This document shows, piece after piece, positions 1 through 11,387 of a stretch of 64,000 nucleotides of DNA; position 1 is the first letter of the stretch; every line of letters starts with the position of its first letter. The position numbers were made by a program, and so were the translations under genes. Source of the stretch: Hydrangea macrophylla (taxonomy: Eukaryota > Streptophyta > Magnoliopsida > Cornales > Hydrangeaceae); contig CM066997.1 of the NCBI GenBank assembly GCA_033977485.1, forward strand, positions 77,532,634-77,596,633, read 5' to 3'. The notes beneath the pieces are model-generated. The model was given only the letters and a program-made list of their open reading frames with translations, did not search any database and was not told the origin of the DNA.

Positions 1-369
1 TTATTTACGACTTTTTAAAGGGTTATTTATTACTTTTTTGAAGATTATTTATGACTTTTTTAAAAGGCTATTTATGACTTTTTTAAAGATTATTTATGAC
101 TTTTTTAAAATGCTATTTATGACTTTTTTGAAGATTATTTATGACTGTATCAATTAAAAAATATTCATAAACAATTTGAAAGCACTCATTTTTTATGACT
201 ATTTTTTTAGAACTGTTGTAAAAGTAATAATTATTTATGACTTTTTTAACAAACTCGAACTTATTTATGACTGCAATGTTATGACTTATTTTAAAAGCTT
301 AGAAAAGAGTCATAAATATACATTTATGACTCTTTTTTAAAGTCATAATAAGGGTTTTTTGTTGTAGTG
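1..369. mobile_element. CACTA (EnSpm-type) transposon terminus, cut by window edge
   Basis: Read on the minus strand from 369, the sequence begins CACTACAACAAAAAACCC, which matches the terminal inverted repeat of plant CACTA transposons. Inside it the word TTTATGACTTTTTTAA and close variants recurs many times on the plus strand and in inverted form (around 305-335 a short palindrome AAAGAGTCATAAAT/ATTTATGACTCTTT). Subterminal repetition of this kind is the usual transposase-binding region of the superfamily. The other end and any transposase lie outside the window, so the 3-bp target duplication cannot be tested. Confidence 0.7.
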
Positions 370-1133
370 GGTACATTTAAGACAACATTTGGAGAGTTAG
401 AAAACTAGCCGTTATGTGTAGGTTCAGTCGACTGGAAAGTTTATAATAGAGAAGAGACATTTTGCTGTGAATTCCGGTCAACTGAATAGTGCTCCAGTCG
501 ACTGGACATCTTTTTGGTCGACTGGACCCTTAATTTTTTAGTCGACTGGATTCTGCTGGTTTTTGGCAGACTGACACCTCTTCACTAAAATGGCCATAAC
601 TCCCTCTACAAAATGAATTTTTGTGATCCGTTTGAAGATTTGGAAACTAGATTCAAATACCTTTCCAACCATATAAAACTCAATATCTAATTCCTTACCA
701 ATTGGATCAGTTTTGCCTTTAAAGTTGACCTATCTGCGCAAAGGTCTATGTTTTGACTTAGCCACTTGAAAGCTTTTGTGAAATGAATCTAATTGAGTGG
801 TCTAAGTATGTTTAGGTCCTTGAGAGTATTTTAAAGTATGAGAAAAAGAATCCTAAAGTCCAACTAAAGTTACTTGAGCCCCTATGAGTGATTGATCAAA
901 ATACTTACATATAAATCCTAGTCTTCAACCAAGGATGAAAAAATCTTTAAGTCTTCAAGCTTGATCCTTGTTGAGCTCCATCACTCTTGGACTTCACCAT
1001 ATGCTATCTCATGATCTCAAACAAAGTTAGAACATCTAAGTACATGAATCAAGAGATTAGCATAACGAAAATGACAAGATAATTGCTTGAATAAAAGTAT
1101 GCAATTATCACTAGATTTGTCATCATCAAAACA
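370..1133 (-). mobile_element. Sirevirus-like copia LTR fragment
   Basis: On the minus strand the sequence starting at 1133 reads TGTTTTGATGATGACAAATC, which resembles the LTR start of plant SIRE/Maximus copia elements. Further in lies a cluster of CAGTCGACTGG palindromes (424-570), then AACGGCTAGTTTTC (near 400-415), a phrase I associate with the region just before the TATA box in these LTRs. The LTR stops where the CACTA element begins, so it was broken there. No coding part is attached. The family call is from memory of the consensus, not a search. Confidence 0.5.
424..570. repeat. Palindrome cluster A, core GTCGAC
   Basis: Four near-identical copies of CAGTCGACTGGA or GGTCGACTGGACC occur at about 424, 493, 516 and 540, with a decayed copy (CCGGTCAACTGAA) near 475. 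Each contains the 6-nt palindrome GTCGAC flanked by further self-complementary bases (CAGTCGACTG is a perfect 10-nt palindrome). They lie in the presumed U3 of the Sirevirus-like LTR. Confidence 0.75.
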
Positions 1134-1673
1134 AACAAAAATAATGCCTTAAATAAATTCAAGGCTAACACTATAGTTACAATATTAAATGGTAATGAAT
1201 ATTAAAATATCCTATAGTAGATAATTAAGCGACAATGAAAAAGTAATATAACTTATTATTATAATATTACGCGACAACGAATATATGCTATATCCTATAG
1301 TTTATAAAACTTAGGGACTACGAATACTAAGATAATCTATAGCTATTATTTAATGATAACAAATATTAAGATACGATATCAATATACAGGGTCAGGCTTA
1401 GCAAGTAGAAATCATATTAATAAAGCGATACGGATACTATGAATACTACAATCTTGAACGCTGTCGAATATATAATACGTATATTAGTACAGACTATAAG
1501 AATAATAATAGAACTAAACTCAGAACCTTGGGTATTTCTAGGTGACGGGTTTGGAAACTCCTTAGAAATTCATTGGTGGCGGCAGTCAGTTAACTTGTTG
1601 TCGCTGCACTGGATATGCATCATTTTCAAGGCTTACAGCAAATCTCACCAGTCCTTTGAATGATTGGTTAAGG
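1134..1673. other. Unassigned AT-rich sequence
   Basis: I see no credible gene here. The stretch from about 1165 to 1440 repeats loosely related phrases (AATATTAAGAT, CCTATAG, GCGACAAYGAATA), suggesting decayed retroelement sequence. A 74-codon open frame at 1439-1663 has no recognisable motif. Confidence 0.4.
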
Positions 1674-2302
1674 TGACTAATCATCATGTGGCAGCCCCTG
1701 GTGAAATCTTTTCACCTTTTTTTGAGGTGTGTCAATCATGTGGGGAACGAATCTTGAAAGTCGCTCAAACTGCGTCATATACTCCTTCATCATCCATCCT
1801 CCCTGGACTAAGCTGAGAAAGTTCTTCTCCTGCTGGCCCTTCTCATCCTCTGGAGAATACTTTTCCAGAAATCTGCCTTTGAATGTCTCCCAAGGCATAA
1901 CCCTTGCAGTATTCATTCCAACGGTCACCCGTTCAACCTCACCAGTCATCGACAGCGTAGGTCAGCTAAAACATGGCAAGGCGACATTTATCCTATTCGT
2001 TACATTCCAGAGCTTCAAAGATAAAGCTCCTTCTCGCACAGCCATTGTTTCGCCTGCCATGGCTCCGTTAACCCATCGAACTTCTCTGGGCACAGACCAT
2101 GGAAATGTTCTAGCATCTTATCTCTGGTTTGTCTCGGTGGAGGTGGTGCGATAGGGTGTTGGAGAGGCCGTTGTTGAGTGGCTTGGTTATATGTGTCTTT
2201 AACATGCTCCATTCGTTGCATGAATGCTTCCAAACTGCCCGTTGGGTCCATACCCTCTGGAATACGAACTCCTAATCGTGCTTGATTCCTCGGTCTAACC
2301 AT
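1674..2302 (-). pseudogene. Ty3/gypsy gag remnant
   Basis: Two minus-strand open stretches belong to one broken gag. The first (2302-2015) begins MVRPRNQARLG and has the proline-rich linker PPPPRQTRDKMLEHF followed by the phrase PEKFDGLTEP, which normally leads into the capsid-like region. The second (1949-1677) carries PWETFKGRFLEKYSP and the segment YMTQFERLSRFVPHMI, typical of the retrotransposon gag domain. Between them, residues resembling the rest of the domain are interrupted by stops and a frame change. No protease, reverse transcriptase or LTR is attached. It is a dead fragment of a chromovirus-like or Tat-like gypsy element; the exact lineage is not decided. Confidence 0.75.
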
Positions 2303-3391
2303 AATGGTCTTGTGCGTAGTGTACCTACAAAAGACCTACCGATTAGTTGACAGTCTTCGCGAAGAAACAGGAATCAAGATAAAACAATAAACGGAACAAA
2401 CTATTAGTTCTACTCATAATCACATAACAAAATCTAGCTCATAACACAACATCTCCGAAAAGATGATACTCGAATATAAAAATATATATATATATATATA
2501 TCCATCAAAAGATGTACCGTAGAGTACACTATAATACCCTATATTTTGGAATGTATATTGATGATGCCAAAATTGGTAAGATAAATTAAAGTAGTTTAAG
2601 TAGAGAGAGACAGTGAGAGATTGGTTTTTTGTATTTAGTTCGGCCCTATCAATGAAGAAACCTACGTCTACTGGTGTGTCTGAGCACGTTCACTATACTG
2701 TAAAAAGCCGGGGACCGTTGGTGAACCAACAACAGTTTGGAGCTACCGTAGGTCGACCGACCATGATGATGACTGTTATAGAGGTACTGTCTAGACTGAA
2801 AAGTTGATCCCCTTCTATGGGGGTGAGTGACTTCTTTTATAGATGCAAGAGACCTACTCGTACAAGAAAATTGGGCAGATTAAGTAATCCAACCCTGATT
2901 AGGATGTGATTGATATAAATCAAGTGAGTTTTTTTTTATTTATATTAGAAAACTTTCCATACATGCCATTAGTCTTCTAACTTTAGTAGAAAACTAGCTG
3001 AAATATTCTAGGTGTGTCTCGCGGGCCTAGCTAGAATGCACCTGTATGAACCGAGCCAGTATTGCATTCCCGACCTGTTGGTCGGGGCCTGTTGATACCA
3101 CGTGTACCGCTCGGGATGAGACTACTGGCCTGTTCTGGACTGTTTGACTGGAAGATGCTACCTTGACCTAGGGGTTGGTCTTCTACTCTGGCAGAACCCT
3201 GTGCTATAGGATCAGGAGGCCCGGGAGAGTCCTCAACCGCCCGAGAAATCAAGATAGGTGCCAGTCGCTGAGTATAACCATTCGGTCACAGAGTAGAGCC
3301 AAGTTTGGGCGTATCATATATTAATGAATAAGACTTTATACTAATTCTTGTATACTTATGACCTTCACCTTCCCTTTGGTTAATTCATTGT
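2303..3391. other. Unassigned intergenic sequence
   Basis: No gene is supported. There is a short (TA)n tract near 2482-2500 and several short open frames (2613-2807 plus, 3031-3252 minus) without recognisable domains or codon structure. The sequence between 3000 and 3330 is locally GC-richer, including CCCGACCTGTTGGTCGGG (about 3068-3085), a small hairpin with a 4-nt loop. Confidence 0.35.
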
Positions 3392-3588
3392 CCCAATCGA
3401 TTGACATGTTATTCCAATCGATTACTATTTTTTGGTATCCAATCGATTGCCTTCTTTTCCAATCGATTACCAATCTGCGACCTAAATTCATTATGTGGCA
3501 TTATCCTAATCGATTACCTTTCATTCCAATCGAATGCCTTGAAATATCTGATACCAATTGATTGCCACTGAGCCCAATCGATTGCCAC
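3392..3588. repeat. Palindrome cluster B, core ATCGAT
   Basis: Eight copies of CCAATCGATTGCC or one- to two-base variants occur in about 200 bp, at roughly 3392, 3413, 3439, 3459, 3504, 3526, 3553 and 3572. The best copies contain the 10-nt perfect palindrome CAATCGATTG. Spacing is irregular (18-45 bp), so this is not a simple tandem repeat. A TATA-like TTTTTTATATATACAAG follows at about 3641-3657, placing the cluster in a promoter-like position. Confidence 0.8.
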
Positions 3589-3640
3589 CTACAGAGATAA
3601 GTTTTCAACTTTGCTTCGTGGATTGACATGTGGTACTCTC

Positions 3641-3900
3641 ATTTTTTATATATACAAGCCCATTTCTTCCCCTTGAGCTGTTTGAGACAGTTTGAGATTG
3701 AGATATATATATATATATCATATATACACACATCTATACATATATATATACACAAACATACATACATACACTCTCTTAGCAGGAAGGTGGAGAAGAGAAA
3801 AAAGGGAGAAAGAAGAAGAAAAAAAGAAGAGACTGGACAGAAAGAGAAGACAGAGAGAGAGAGAGGGAGAGAGAGAGAGAGAGCCATAGTCACGTTAGTT
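3641..3900 (+). promoter_or_regulatory. Putative LTR core promoter and GA-rich leader
   Basis: A TATATATA motif near 3648 follows palindrome cluster B. Downstream come (TA)n and ACATACATAC stretches, then an almost pure AG-rich tract (3785-3885). Open frames in all directions here are products of low complexity. I read it as the U3/R part of an old LTR because of the cluster-then-TATA order; no LTR boundary or partner copy is found. Confidence 0.3.
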
Positions 3901-4139
3901 CTAACTCACTTAGTTCCTTTTATATGATTTTTGTGAGTTTATGTGAAGATTAGACACCATAGACACGTCCTTAAGACGTTATATATGTTGTTTTTATAAA
4001 TATGTTGGAGAAGACGAAGTCCTAATACAACTTTGGCTTTAAAAATCTGAAAAATTATAAAACCTTTCAGATTTTCACACATGGTTTTTTTTTTTTTTTG
4101 CTTTTCATTCCAACGTTTTGATTCTTAAACGTTCAAATT

Positions 4140-4620
4140 TTTTAATACAGTCGGCCCATAATGATAGTATTTAGAGCCCAGCGTTTTAAAATATTAAAGC
4201 CCAAACAGACTGATTTTTCCTTATAAATATAGAAACCTTCCTCCAGTTTTGAGTATCCCTTTCTCACAGTATCTCAGTTCAGTGAGCAGTTCAGTGAGAG
4301 CTTTCCATTACAGTTTCTGTTCTCAAAATTCATTCCTCCAAATTCTAGTTTCCGAGCAATTCAATCTAAAACGTGTTTTGGAATTCTGATTGTTCTTTTG
4401 TGCAAAGATAATCGAGACAGAAGTGAATTCTATGCTGTTTTATCTTAGGGACGGCGTGACAACTTGACGAACTACTTGTACACTTTGGACAGAGCCGCGA
4501 AATGTCTTAAAGAGAGCGAGACCCGTTACTCAACCCAAAGAAATTGTTATAGATTCTACTTCTCGGTAATATTGTTCCAATTTTGAATTTAGGTTTTTTA
4601 ATTTTTAAATTTTTATACAA
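4140..4620 (+). other. LTR-like promoter and leader, family unknown
   Basis: TTATAAATATAGAAACC (about 4220-4236) looks like a TATA box. It is followed by a CT-rich leader and by a phrase around 4450-4560 resembling the 3' ends of some copia LTRs. There is no coding sequence and no second copy in the window, so the assignment is weak. The rest of the interval to 5870 holds only simple repeats. Confidence 0.25.
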
Positions 4621-5089
4621 TAGTGGTTTAACGTGTACCATACTGGTACAGGCAGGAGAGAGAAAGAGAGAGAGGAGGAAAATTGATGAGAGGAATTTTG
4701 ACTCGATGAGTAAAACTATAACTTGATGAGAAAAAATTGTAACTTTGATGACAATAGATTGTTAGCTATATAACAAAAATGACGGTTTGTAACCACTATG
4801 AAAGAAAATTTTAACATAATGAAAAAAAATTGTAACTACCAAAACCACCGTGGTTTTGAGTCTTTGACCTCCCTCAATTCGCTCTTTCTCTCTTATACTC
4901 GCATGATAGGGTCAAAACACCATAAACGCATGGTATAAGAACCCCCATATGCGTATACTACAATTCACAGACACAGGTCTCACTCTGTCCTTTCCTTTTG
5001 AATGTGCTATTAAATGTTCTTCTTTCTTCTTCACTGCATCCCCTGTATGGCTGCATCTCTCTCTCTCTCTAAACTTTTTCCTCTTGTCT

Positions 5090-5093
<4 letters not shown>

Positions 5094-5134
<41 letters not shown>

Positions 5135-5467
5135 TTAATCTTTCACGCATACACTTGGCTCAATTCCTGTACCCTCCTCTCTGCTCTCTCTAACTCTCTC
5201 TCCTACCTTATTTCTGCATTTACACAAACCTATTAACGACAAGCATATATACTGAGGCTCTTTTGCTGTCTTTCTTACTCTTCTCTGTTCCATGCATTTA
5301 ACCTCAAAAGCTCTCTGCATGTATATATATATATATATATATATATCCGTGTGTCTGTATTGATTTAATCTACATGTGAATTTATTGAAAGAACAGGCAC
5401 ATTAAATTGAAGCTTTCTTATTCTACTGAATCAATGATTCAAGTTCCTCTAATGTGCCTTTATGCAT

Positions 5468-5523
<56 letters not shown>
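5094..5523. repeat. Microsatellites upstream of the MYB gene
   Basis: There is a (CT)n tract at about 5094-5130, a (TA)n tract at about 5322-5346, and a compound (CT)n(TA)n at about 5471-5523. They lie 350-780 bp upstream of the MYB start codon. Open frames read through them are low-complexity artefacts. Long CT tracts are common in plant promoters and 5' leaders, but nothing here proves a regulatory role. Confidence 0.85.
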
Positions 5524-5871
5524 TTAGTAGGAGTATATGATATATAGGCTACATAGACATCAAATCATGTATTAAATGCAGAGTAGAGCAGGCTTCAAAC
5601 TCGCCGATCGATCGTCCACCTCCTCTTCATTTTCTAAAAAGCAATTATCCCACTTCGATTGATATGATATCCCTACTGTAAACATTCAATACAAGCATCT
5701 TACTTACTACTACTATAATCAGATATAGGATTCTCCTGACAAGTCTTATCACTCTTAAAAGAATCTGATCTGATCTGTCTTTAAAGCTCAAAGCCCACAC
5801 CATTTCATATACATTTTGCTTAATCGTCATTTAAAAGACAGAGACAGAGACAGAGACTGAGAGAGTAAAGA

Positions 5872-8800
5872 ATGGGAAGAACACCCTGTTGTGAGAAGAA
5901 AGGGTTGAAAAGGGGGCCATGGATTCCTGAAGAAGATGAGCTTCTCACTGAATACATCAAGAAGAATGGCCATGGAAGCTGGCGTTCTCTCCCTAAGCTC
6001 GCAGGTTCACTCTTCTCTCTCCTCCTCCTCCCCCCCCCTTTTGTTCGGTTTTTCTTTCTGTAATTTAGTTTCACAACTGAGCCAACTCGCTTAGCACATT
6101 ATTCCTTTTGGACCAAGGGGAACCGTTTGGTACACCCAATTTTTTTTTTTTTTTAAAAAAAAAAAATTTACTCACTTTTTAGTCCAAAGCTAGAAAAGTT
6201 GCTTTACAGCGATTGACACACATTTTTCATACGGAGATATTTCTATAAATATTGAGTTAACTCGTTACATACACATCTGAGTGTGTGTGTGTATATATAA
6301 ACACACACACATAAGTACTCTGTAATGGTGGGAGATTTTAATGGAAACAAAAAAGGCAAAGCCGTCTACTTTATGTGTTCCGTACATCCGTTGATTTTTG
6401 TTTTTGGGCATATATATATATATATATATATATACGTTTAAGCATATCTGTTACTAAATGTTTTTTTTTTTTTATTTTTGTTTGTTTCATTGGCTCTCCT
6501 CTTTTTTTTTTTTTTGCATACTTTGTCATTTGATAATAATATGGTTAATAAGTAATGGAGTAACAATGTTGTGTGTGTGAGAATCTGTGGGGTCGGGGTA
6601 ATGCTAGACACACCCAAATCTCACATATTTGTGAGTGGTAAGGCATATTTCACACTTACAAGGTTTTAGAGAAATTGGTCTTAAATTACAATTTTACGAG
6701 GCTGTTTGTCGTTGCTTATTTGCCCATTTTAAGTAGTTTTGATGTCCCAAACTGCTTATTGATCTGTTTGTTTCAGCAAAAATATAAGCAGATTTGATCC
6801 AAAAAGCAGTTTGACAATAAGTAGGTGGGGGTATTTTTCAAGATTATCTCTATGATTAATCAATTCACAGCATATTAACCAAACACTCAAATCATAATAA
6901 GCAGTTCTACTTTTAAGTAGTTCTACCAATCACGATCAAAATCGCATAAGCATAAGCATAAGCACAGACAAACAGGCTCTACAGCAGTCAATAAGAACGT
7001 TTACTCTAAATTTACACATTATAAAGGGAAAATACTAATGTTACAAGAAAAAAATGACTATCGCATATCAAATTTAAAGTTTGGATAAAAGTCCTAAAAA
7101 TCTCCTCCCAATCCTTGGGTTCGAGAGTATTTTCTTAAGAATTGTACTCATGTTTGATTTGATATCAGTTTGGGTAAGGATTGGAAATGCCCTTACTAGG
7201 TGCTTTTCATTGCATTTTGATAATTTTCAATTGCAATTGCTATATCTCTAATTGAATTCATCAAAAGGGAAAAAAAAAAAAAATGCAATCCTATTAATCT
7301 TCTATGGTTCTTCTGTTTGGTTCATGGATTTCGTGACAGAAAAACAAACGGAAAGTAAAACAAGAAGGAAAATCAGTTCCCTTGTGTAGTGTTTTCCTTC
7401 ATGTTTACAAAAAAAGGGCAGTCCAGTGCACGAGGTTCCGCCATGCTTGAATAACCTTAAAAGTAAAAATTTATAAAAGACAATTGTAATATATGAATAA
7501 AGACCGGCGCCTGAAACGACTCACAACATTCAAAATGCAGAACTTTTTTCTCAACTTATTTATCTTTTCTTTCCTATTTTTCATGTCGTTTTCCTTATTA
7601 ACCAAATAAAGGAAAATGTTTTCCCTCACTATATCCTAGAACAAAACAAAGGCTAAGGAACTTTGGAACATGCTAGGATTGTTTCAAAGTTCAAAGCAGT
7701 AATGCGCTTAGCTTTTGCGCGCGAATGTATAACTTGGTTATGTCTGAGATGAAGAAAAGAAAATGCTTGCACTTAAACTTGTGAATTGTTTATGTTATAA
7801 AGAAATAAAGAGTTTCTCTGTTAGCAGGCCTTCTTCGTTGTGGGAAAAGTTGCAGGCTTCGGTGGACAAACTATCTTAGGCCAGATATCAAACGTGGTCC
7901 CTTCAATCCTGAAGAAGAGAAGCTTGTCATACAGTTGCATGGCATTCTTGGCAACAGGTACTTACCTAGTTTGTAATCTATACCTGGTTCTTTTCTGTAC
8001 CTGGTTCTTCAGTCATAATGATGTAATCTTTTCTTCTTCTTTTTTTTTTTTTTTTTTTTTTTCACCCTCATATAAGAGAAATTCAAAATTACCCACTTAA
8101 TTTTTATGGTTTTAGAATGTCCCTCAAAAGTTTCCTTTGTAGTGATACAGTATTGCGATCTAATTAACGTTGCAGTGTTCACTAACACTCAAATAAGATC
8201 ACATGGTTTATAGATGAAGTAGACTATGGATAGTTCATTACTAGTACTTTCAGTGTAAAACCATCATCTTCCTTGCTATGCGATCATCCGTATGCATGTT
8301 TTCTTCAAATGACACGGTTGCTGCCTTGCTGGTGTAGATTATTCTAAATGGCTTGTTCGTGATAATGATTTTTTTTTTTTGGTTGTTGAAATGCTATACA
8401 AATTGTGACTGGATTGATTCAAAAGTGTGGGACACGCAAACAGGCCTTTGGTATATTATGCTTGAGTACGGGAAATTGTGTAGTTCTATACTTTAAGATT
8501 GCATTTTAGAGAACTTCCAAAATTTGATAATCAATGTTGTTACTTACACAAAAAATATCGAATATTCAGGTGGGCTGCCATTGCTTCTCAACTACCAGGA
8601 AGGACAGACAACGAGATTAAGAACTTATGGAACACTCACTTGAAGAAGCGCCTTCTCTCCATGGGCATTGACCCTCAAACCCACGAGCCCTCCTCTACCT
8701 CCATCGGTCCGACCCTAAAACCACCTGCATCCCCATCCACCAGGCACATGGCTCAGTGGGAGAGTGCTAGGCTCGAAGCAGAGGCCCGCCTTTCAAGGGA

Positions 8801-9188
8801 ATCACTACTCCTTAATCCACTGCCTTTGGAAAGTACTGAATCCGACTATTTCCTACGTATTTGGAACTCTGAAGTTGGGGAATCGTTTCGGAACTTCAAT
8901 AAAACTGCGTGCCAATTAAGCCCGGTTTCTCAAAGTGGATCTGTTTCGGGGACTACAACTGAGACTGGTATAAAAAATGAAGATAAAGAACAGAATTGCG
9001 GAAAATTCTACCACGAAGATGTCGGGGCTGGTTCAGATTCTTCAAGCTCCAGTGACTTGGAGGACTCGGGTGACACTTCCTTACAGTTGCTCTTGGATTT
9101 TCCGGGCAGTAATGACATGAGCTTTCTGGGACACACCGATAGTTACGATATGTACCCCTCTATTTTGTCGGAAAGCTCTTTGAATTGA
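5872..9188 (+). CDS. MYB17: R2R3-MYB transcription factor, MYB17-like (subgroup 9 type)
   Basis: Three exons, 5872-6004, 7828-7957 and 8570-9188, join to a 293-residue protein. All junctions are GT/AG, and the 133- and 130-nt first exons are the standard R2R3-MYB pattern. Repeat R2 has Trp17, Trp37 and Trp57; R3 has Phe70, Trp89 and Trp108. The DNA-binding domain starts MGRTPCCEK and ends in [15 protein letters not shown] followed by a DP-THEP motif, which closely resembles Arabidopsis MYB17, a late meristem-identity factor. Residues 147-162 hold [16 protein letters not shown], the subgroup 9 signature shared with MIXTA-like MYBs. The C terminus has an acidic serine run (about 245-254) and LQLLLDFP (259-266), a likely activation region. 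It should act in the nucleus on MYB-core promoters. Intron 1 (1.8 kb) contains a small inverted-repeat element. The family call is firm; MYB17 orthology is likely but needs a tree. Confidence 0.9.
6698..6979. mobile_element. MITE in MYB intron 1
   Basis: The left end reads GAGGCTGTTTGTCGTTGCTT and the right end, on the minus strand, GAGCCTGTTTGTCTGTGCTT, a terminal inverted repeat of about 20 bp with few mismatches. The trinucleotide TAC flanks both ends (6695-6697 and 6980-6982), which could be a 3-bp target duplication. The superfamily is not decided. It lies in the first intron of the MYB gene and does not touch the splice sites. Confidence 0.55.
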
Positions 9189-9588
9189 AGTATGAACTAC
9201 ACCAAACTGTGCCTTCTGGAGCCTCCAGAACTTTTGTTTTTTAGGCTGTGTTTTGGGGATTTTATGTATGAAGCTATTTATATTATAGGCTCAGGTTGGT
9301 ATGATATAATATAGACTATATAGTGGATACATGTTATTTGCTTGAATTAATCAGCTGTAGTTTTTGTGTGCAGATCTTTTTGTTATTTGTCATGGTGATG
9401 TTAAAACTGATGCTTAGTGCATGGTATGTAGACCAGTACTTTTTGTTGTCCCCGACTAATTTTGCTCATCCAGTATTCATCTGTTTTTATGTTCAATTTT
9501 TATTTTTGTTCAATTCATGATATTTAATTGGTCTTGCTTTCACAAAGGCATGTTTATGTTTTACTAGCATCTATACAAAACCAAATAT

Positions 9589-10145
9589 CAATGCCGGCCT
9601 TGGGCGCATGCAACAAAGCGGTTGCATTGGGCCCCTGGTCCAAGGCCTTTGTTTTATATAAATACATATGCCCACATGGCCCACATGAGTGTGTAAGAGA
9701 TACCTTGCGAGTGTGATCATTTATTAATTTGCTATTGAGGATCTGATTATGGCACCAATGAGAAGCCCGGCCCATGAAAGCACATGAAATACATCAACCC
9801 CAAAAAGTAAAAATCGATGGATGATTTAAAGCTGAGTTGAAATACATCAACCCAAAAAATTAAAATCACAGTTTACTTTTATTTAATGTTGAGTTTTGAT
9901 TTTTGGGACTCAAGTATTGTATGTTTTGGGACTAAATTGATCAAAGATTGATTGGAATACTGTTTTTTTTTTTTTGGTGTCTTCAACATTAATGTAATTA
10001 TTTGCTTATTGTCTCATTTTAATGAAAATTATTATGTACTTTTATAAAAAAAAATTTGCGATAATGAAATTTAATATAGAGGGACCCGCTTTTGAAAGTT
10101 CGCATGAGGCCTTCGAAAATTTTAGAAATCTTAGGGCCGGCCCTG
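9589..10145. mobile_element. hAT-type MITE, 557 bp, TSD CCAAATAT
   Basis: The left end is CAATGCCGGCCTTGGGC and the right end, reversed, CAGGGCCGGCCCTAAG, which form an imperfect terminal inverted repeat of the CAGGGCCGGCC type common in plants. The 8-bp CCAAATAT occurs immediately outside both ends (9581-9588 and 10146-10153), an intact target duplication of hAT length. There is no coding capacity. It begins 400 bp after the MYB stop codon. Confidence 0.85.
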
Positions 10146-10179
10146 CCAAATATATATCTACATTATGGTTTATGATTAT

Positions 10180-10654
10180 TAGGGATGGCAACGGGGCGGG
10201 TACGGGACTGGGCCTCCCCATACCCCGCTCCCGCTCTCGTCCCGCTTTAGTAAACCCTCCCCCGCCCCGTATAGTGCCTTTCCCCGCCTCCGCCCCAATT
10301 ATGATTTTTTTTTTTTTTGGTACACAAATTGAAAAAGCAATTTTTTTTAATGCATTTTTTTTCCTAATAGTGTAGTTTTTTTTAACTTACCCAATTAGTT
10401 CTTTAATAGTGCAGTTTATTTTTTTAAAATGGTAATACACATAACTATTGAGGGGTAAAAATGTAAATACAAGTATATTCGGGGCGGGTTTTTGGGTTTT
10501 TTGACCCTACCCCGACCCCGACTCGACCCCGACCCCGACTCGGGTTTTGGAAACCTCCCTCATACCCGCTCCTAACCCTATTAAGTCCCTCCCATATCCT
10601 ACCTATTAGGGGCGGGACGGAGAACCCGAAAAACCCGCCCCATTGCCATCCCTA
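10180..10654. mobile_element. hAT-type MITE, 475 bp, TSD ATGATTAT
   Basis: The ends are TAGGGATGGCAACGGGGCGG and, reversed, TAGGGATGGCAATGGGGCGG, a nearly perfect 20-bp terminal inverted repeat. A perfect 8-bp duplication ATGATTAT flanks it at 10172-10179 and 10655-10662. The interior holds runs of CCCCGACCCCGACTC, unusually GC-rich for the region. It lies only 34 bp from the end of the neighbouring hAT MITE. A further ATTGCCATCCCTA scrap at about 10699 is a decayed relative. Confidence 0.9.
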
Positions 10655-10662
10655 ATGATTAT

Positions 10663-11211
10663 TGACTTTAGCAGTACCGGACGAAAAGGTTAAGTGTTCA
10701 TTGCCATCCCTAAGGTTAAGTGTGCGATGTTTAAGTGCATGTTATTTCATTGTACTTCAGTTTCTTTTGGCAATTTTTTTAAGTTGAATGACTAGTATTC
10801 TCTTCTCTTGCTCAAGTACAAACTGGTAGGGTTACTTTTGGTTGAGATTATAATCTCACATCGGAAATTGAAAGATTTGTTACTCAATATATTAGATCAT
10901 GGGGGCTATTCCACCCATTGTCAATTGATTTTAGGTTGAATGTTCCAAGTCATCACTTTTGTTCCTGTCCAATCTACTAGTTTGAATAAATTTGAACTAC
11001 AAATTGGATTGAAGGATGAAAAGTAGATCTACCGTGGAAGTAGAACTGAAGCACACTTGAATCCATGTAGTACCACGTGTCCCATACAACATTGTATCTT
11101 GCAACCAATGAGAACATGTTTTTGGGCAATGGAACCCACCCACATGCAAAAGAGGTTTTATTATTTGCGGGTTCACATGGGACTACCATATGGTATCCTA
11201 GATACTTAAAA
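10663..11211. other. Unassigned intergenic sequence
   Basis: No gene or element could be supported. A 70-codon minus-strand open frame (11189-10977) has no recognisable motif. Confidence 0.4.
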
Positions 11212-11387
11212 ATTTCTTCAATATGAATTTAAGTAGAAAATTTTCAGGCTCTTTCAGGGTTTCACGTGACAATCCTCGTAGAGTCCTGAAATCACTAGGA
11301 TTTCTTCAATATGAATTTAAGTAGAAAATTTTCAGGCTCTTTCAGGGTTTCACGTGACAATCCTCGTAGAGTCCTGAAATCACTAGG
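11212..11387. repeat. Perfect 88-bp tandem duplication
   Basis: The 88-bp unit starting ATTTCTTCAATATG at 11212 is followed directly by a second copy at 11300-11387. I see no differences between them. The unit contains TTCACGTGAC, an E-box/G-box-like palindrome. Identity of the two copies points to a very recent event, or to an assembly artefact. Confidence 0.9.

Noticed and set aside
3628..3927. Lysine/arginine- or serine/leucine-rich open frames on both strands
   Set aside because: They translate the AG-rich tract and (TA)n repeats; low complexity only.
4949..5320. Open frames over the (CT)n tract upstream of the MYB gene
   Set aside because: Runs of Leu-Ser or Arg-Glu come from the microsatellite.
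8499..8569. In-frame ATG upstream of MYB exon 3
   Set aside because: The 70 bp before 8570 are intron 2; the splice acceptor at 8568-8569 restores the MYB R3 repeat exactly.
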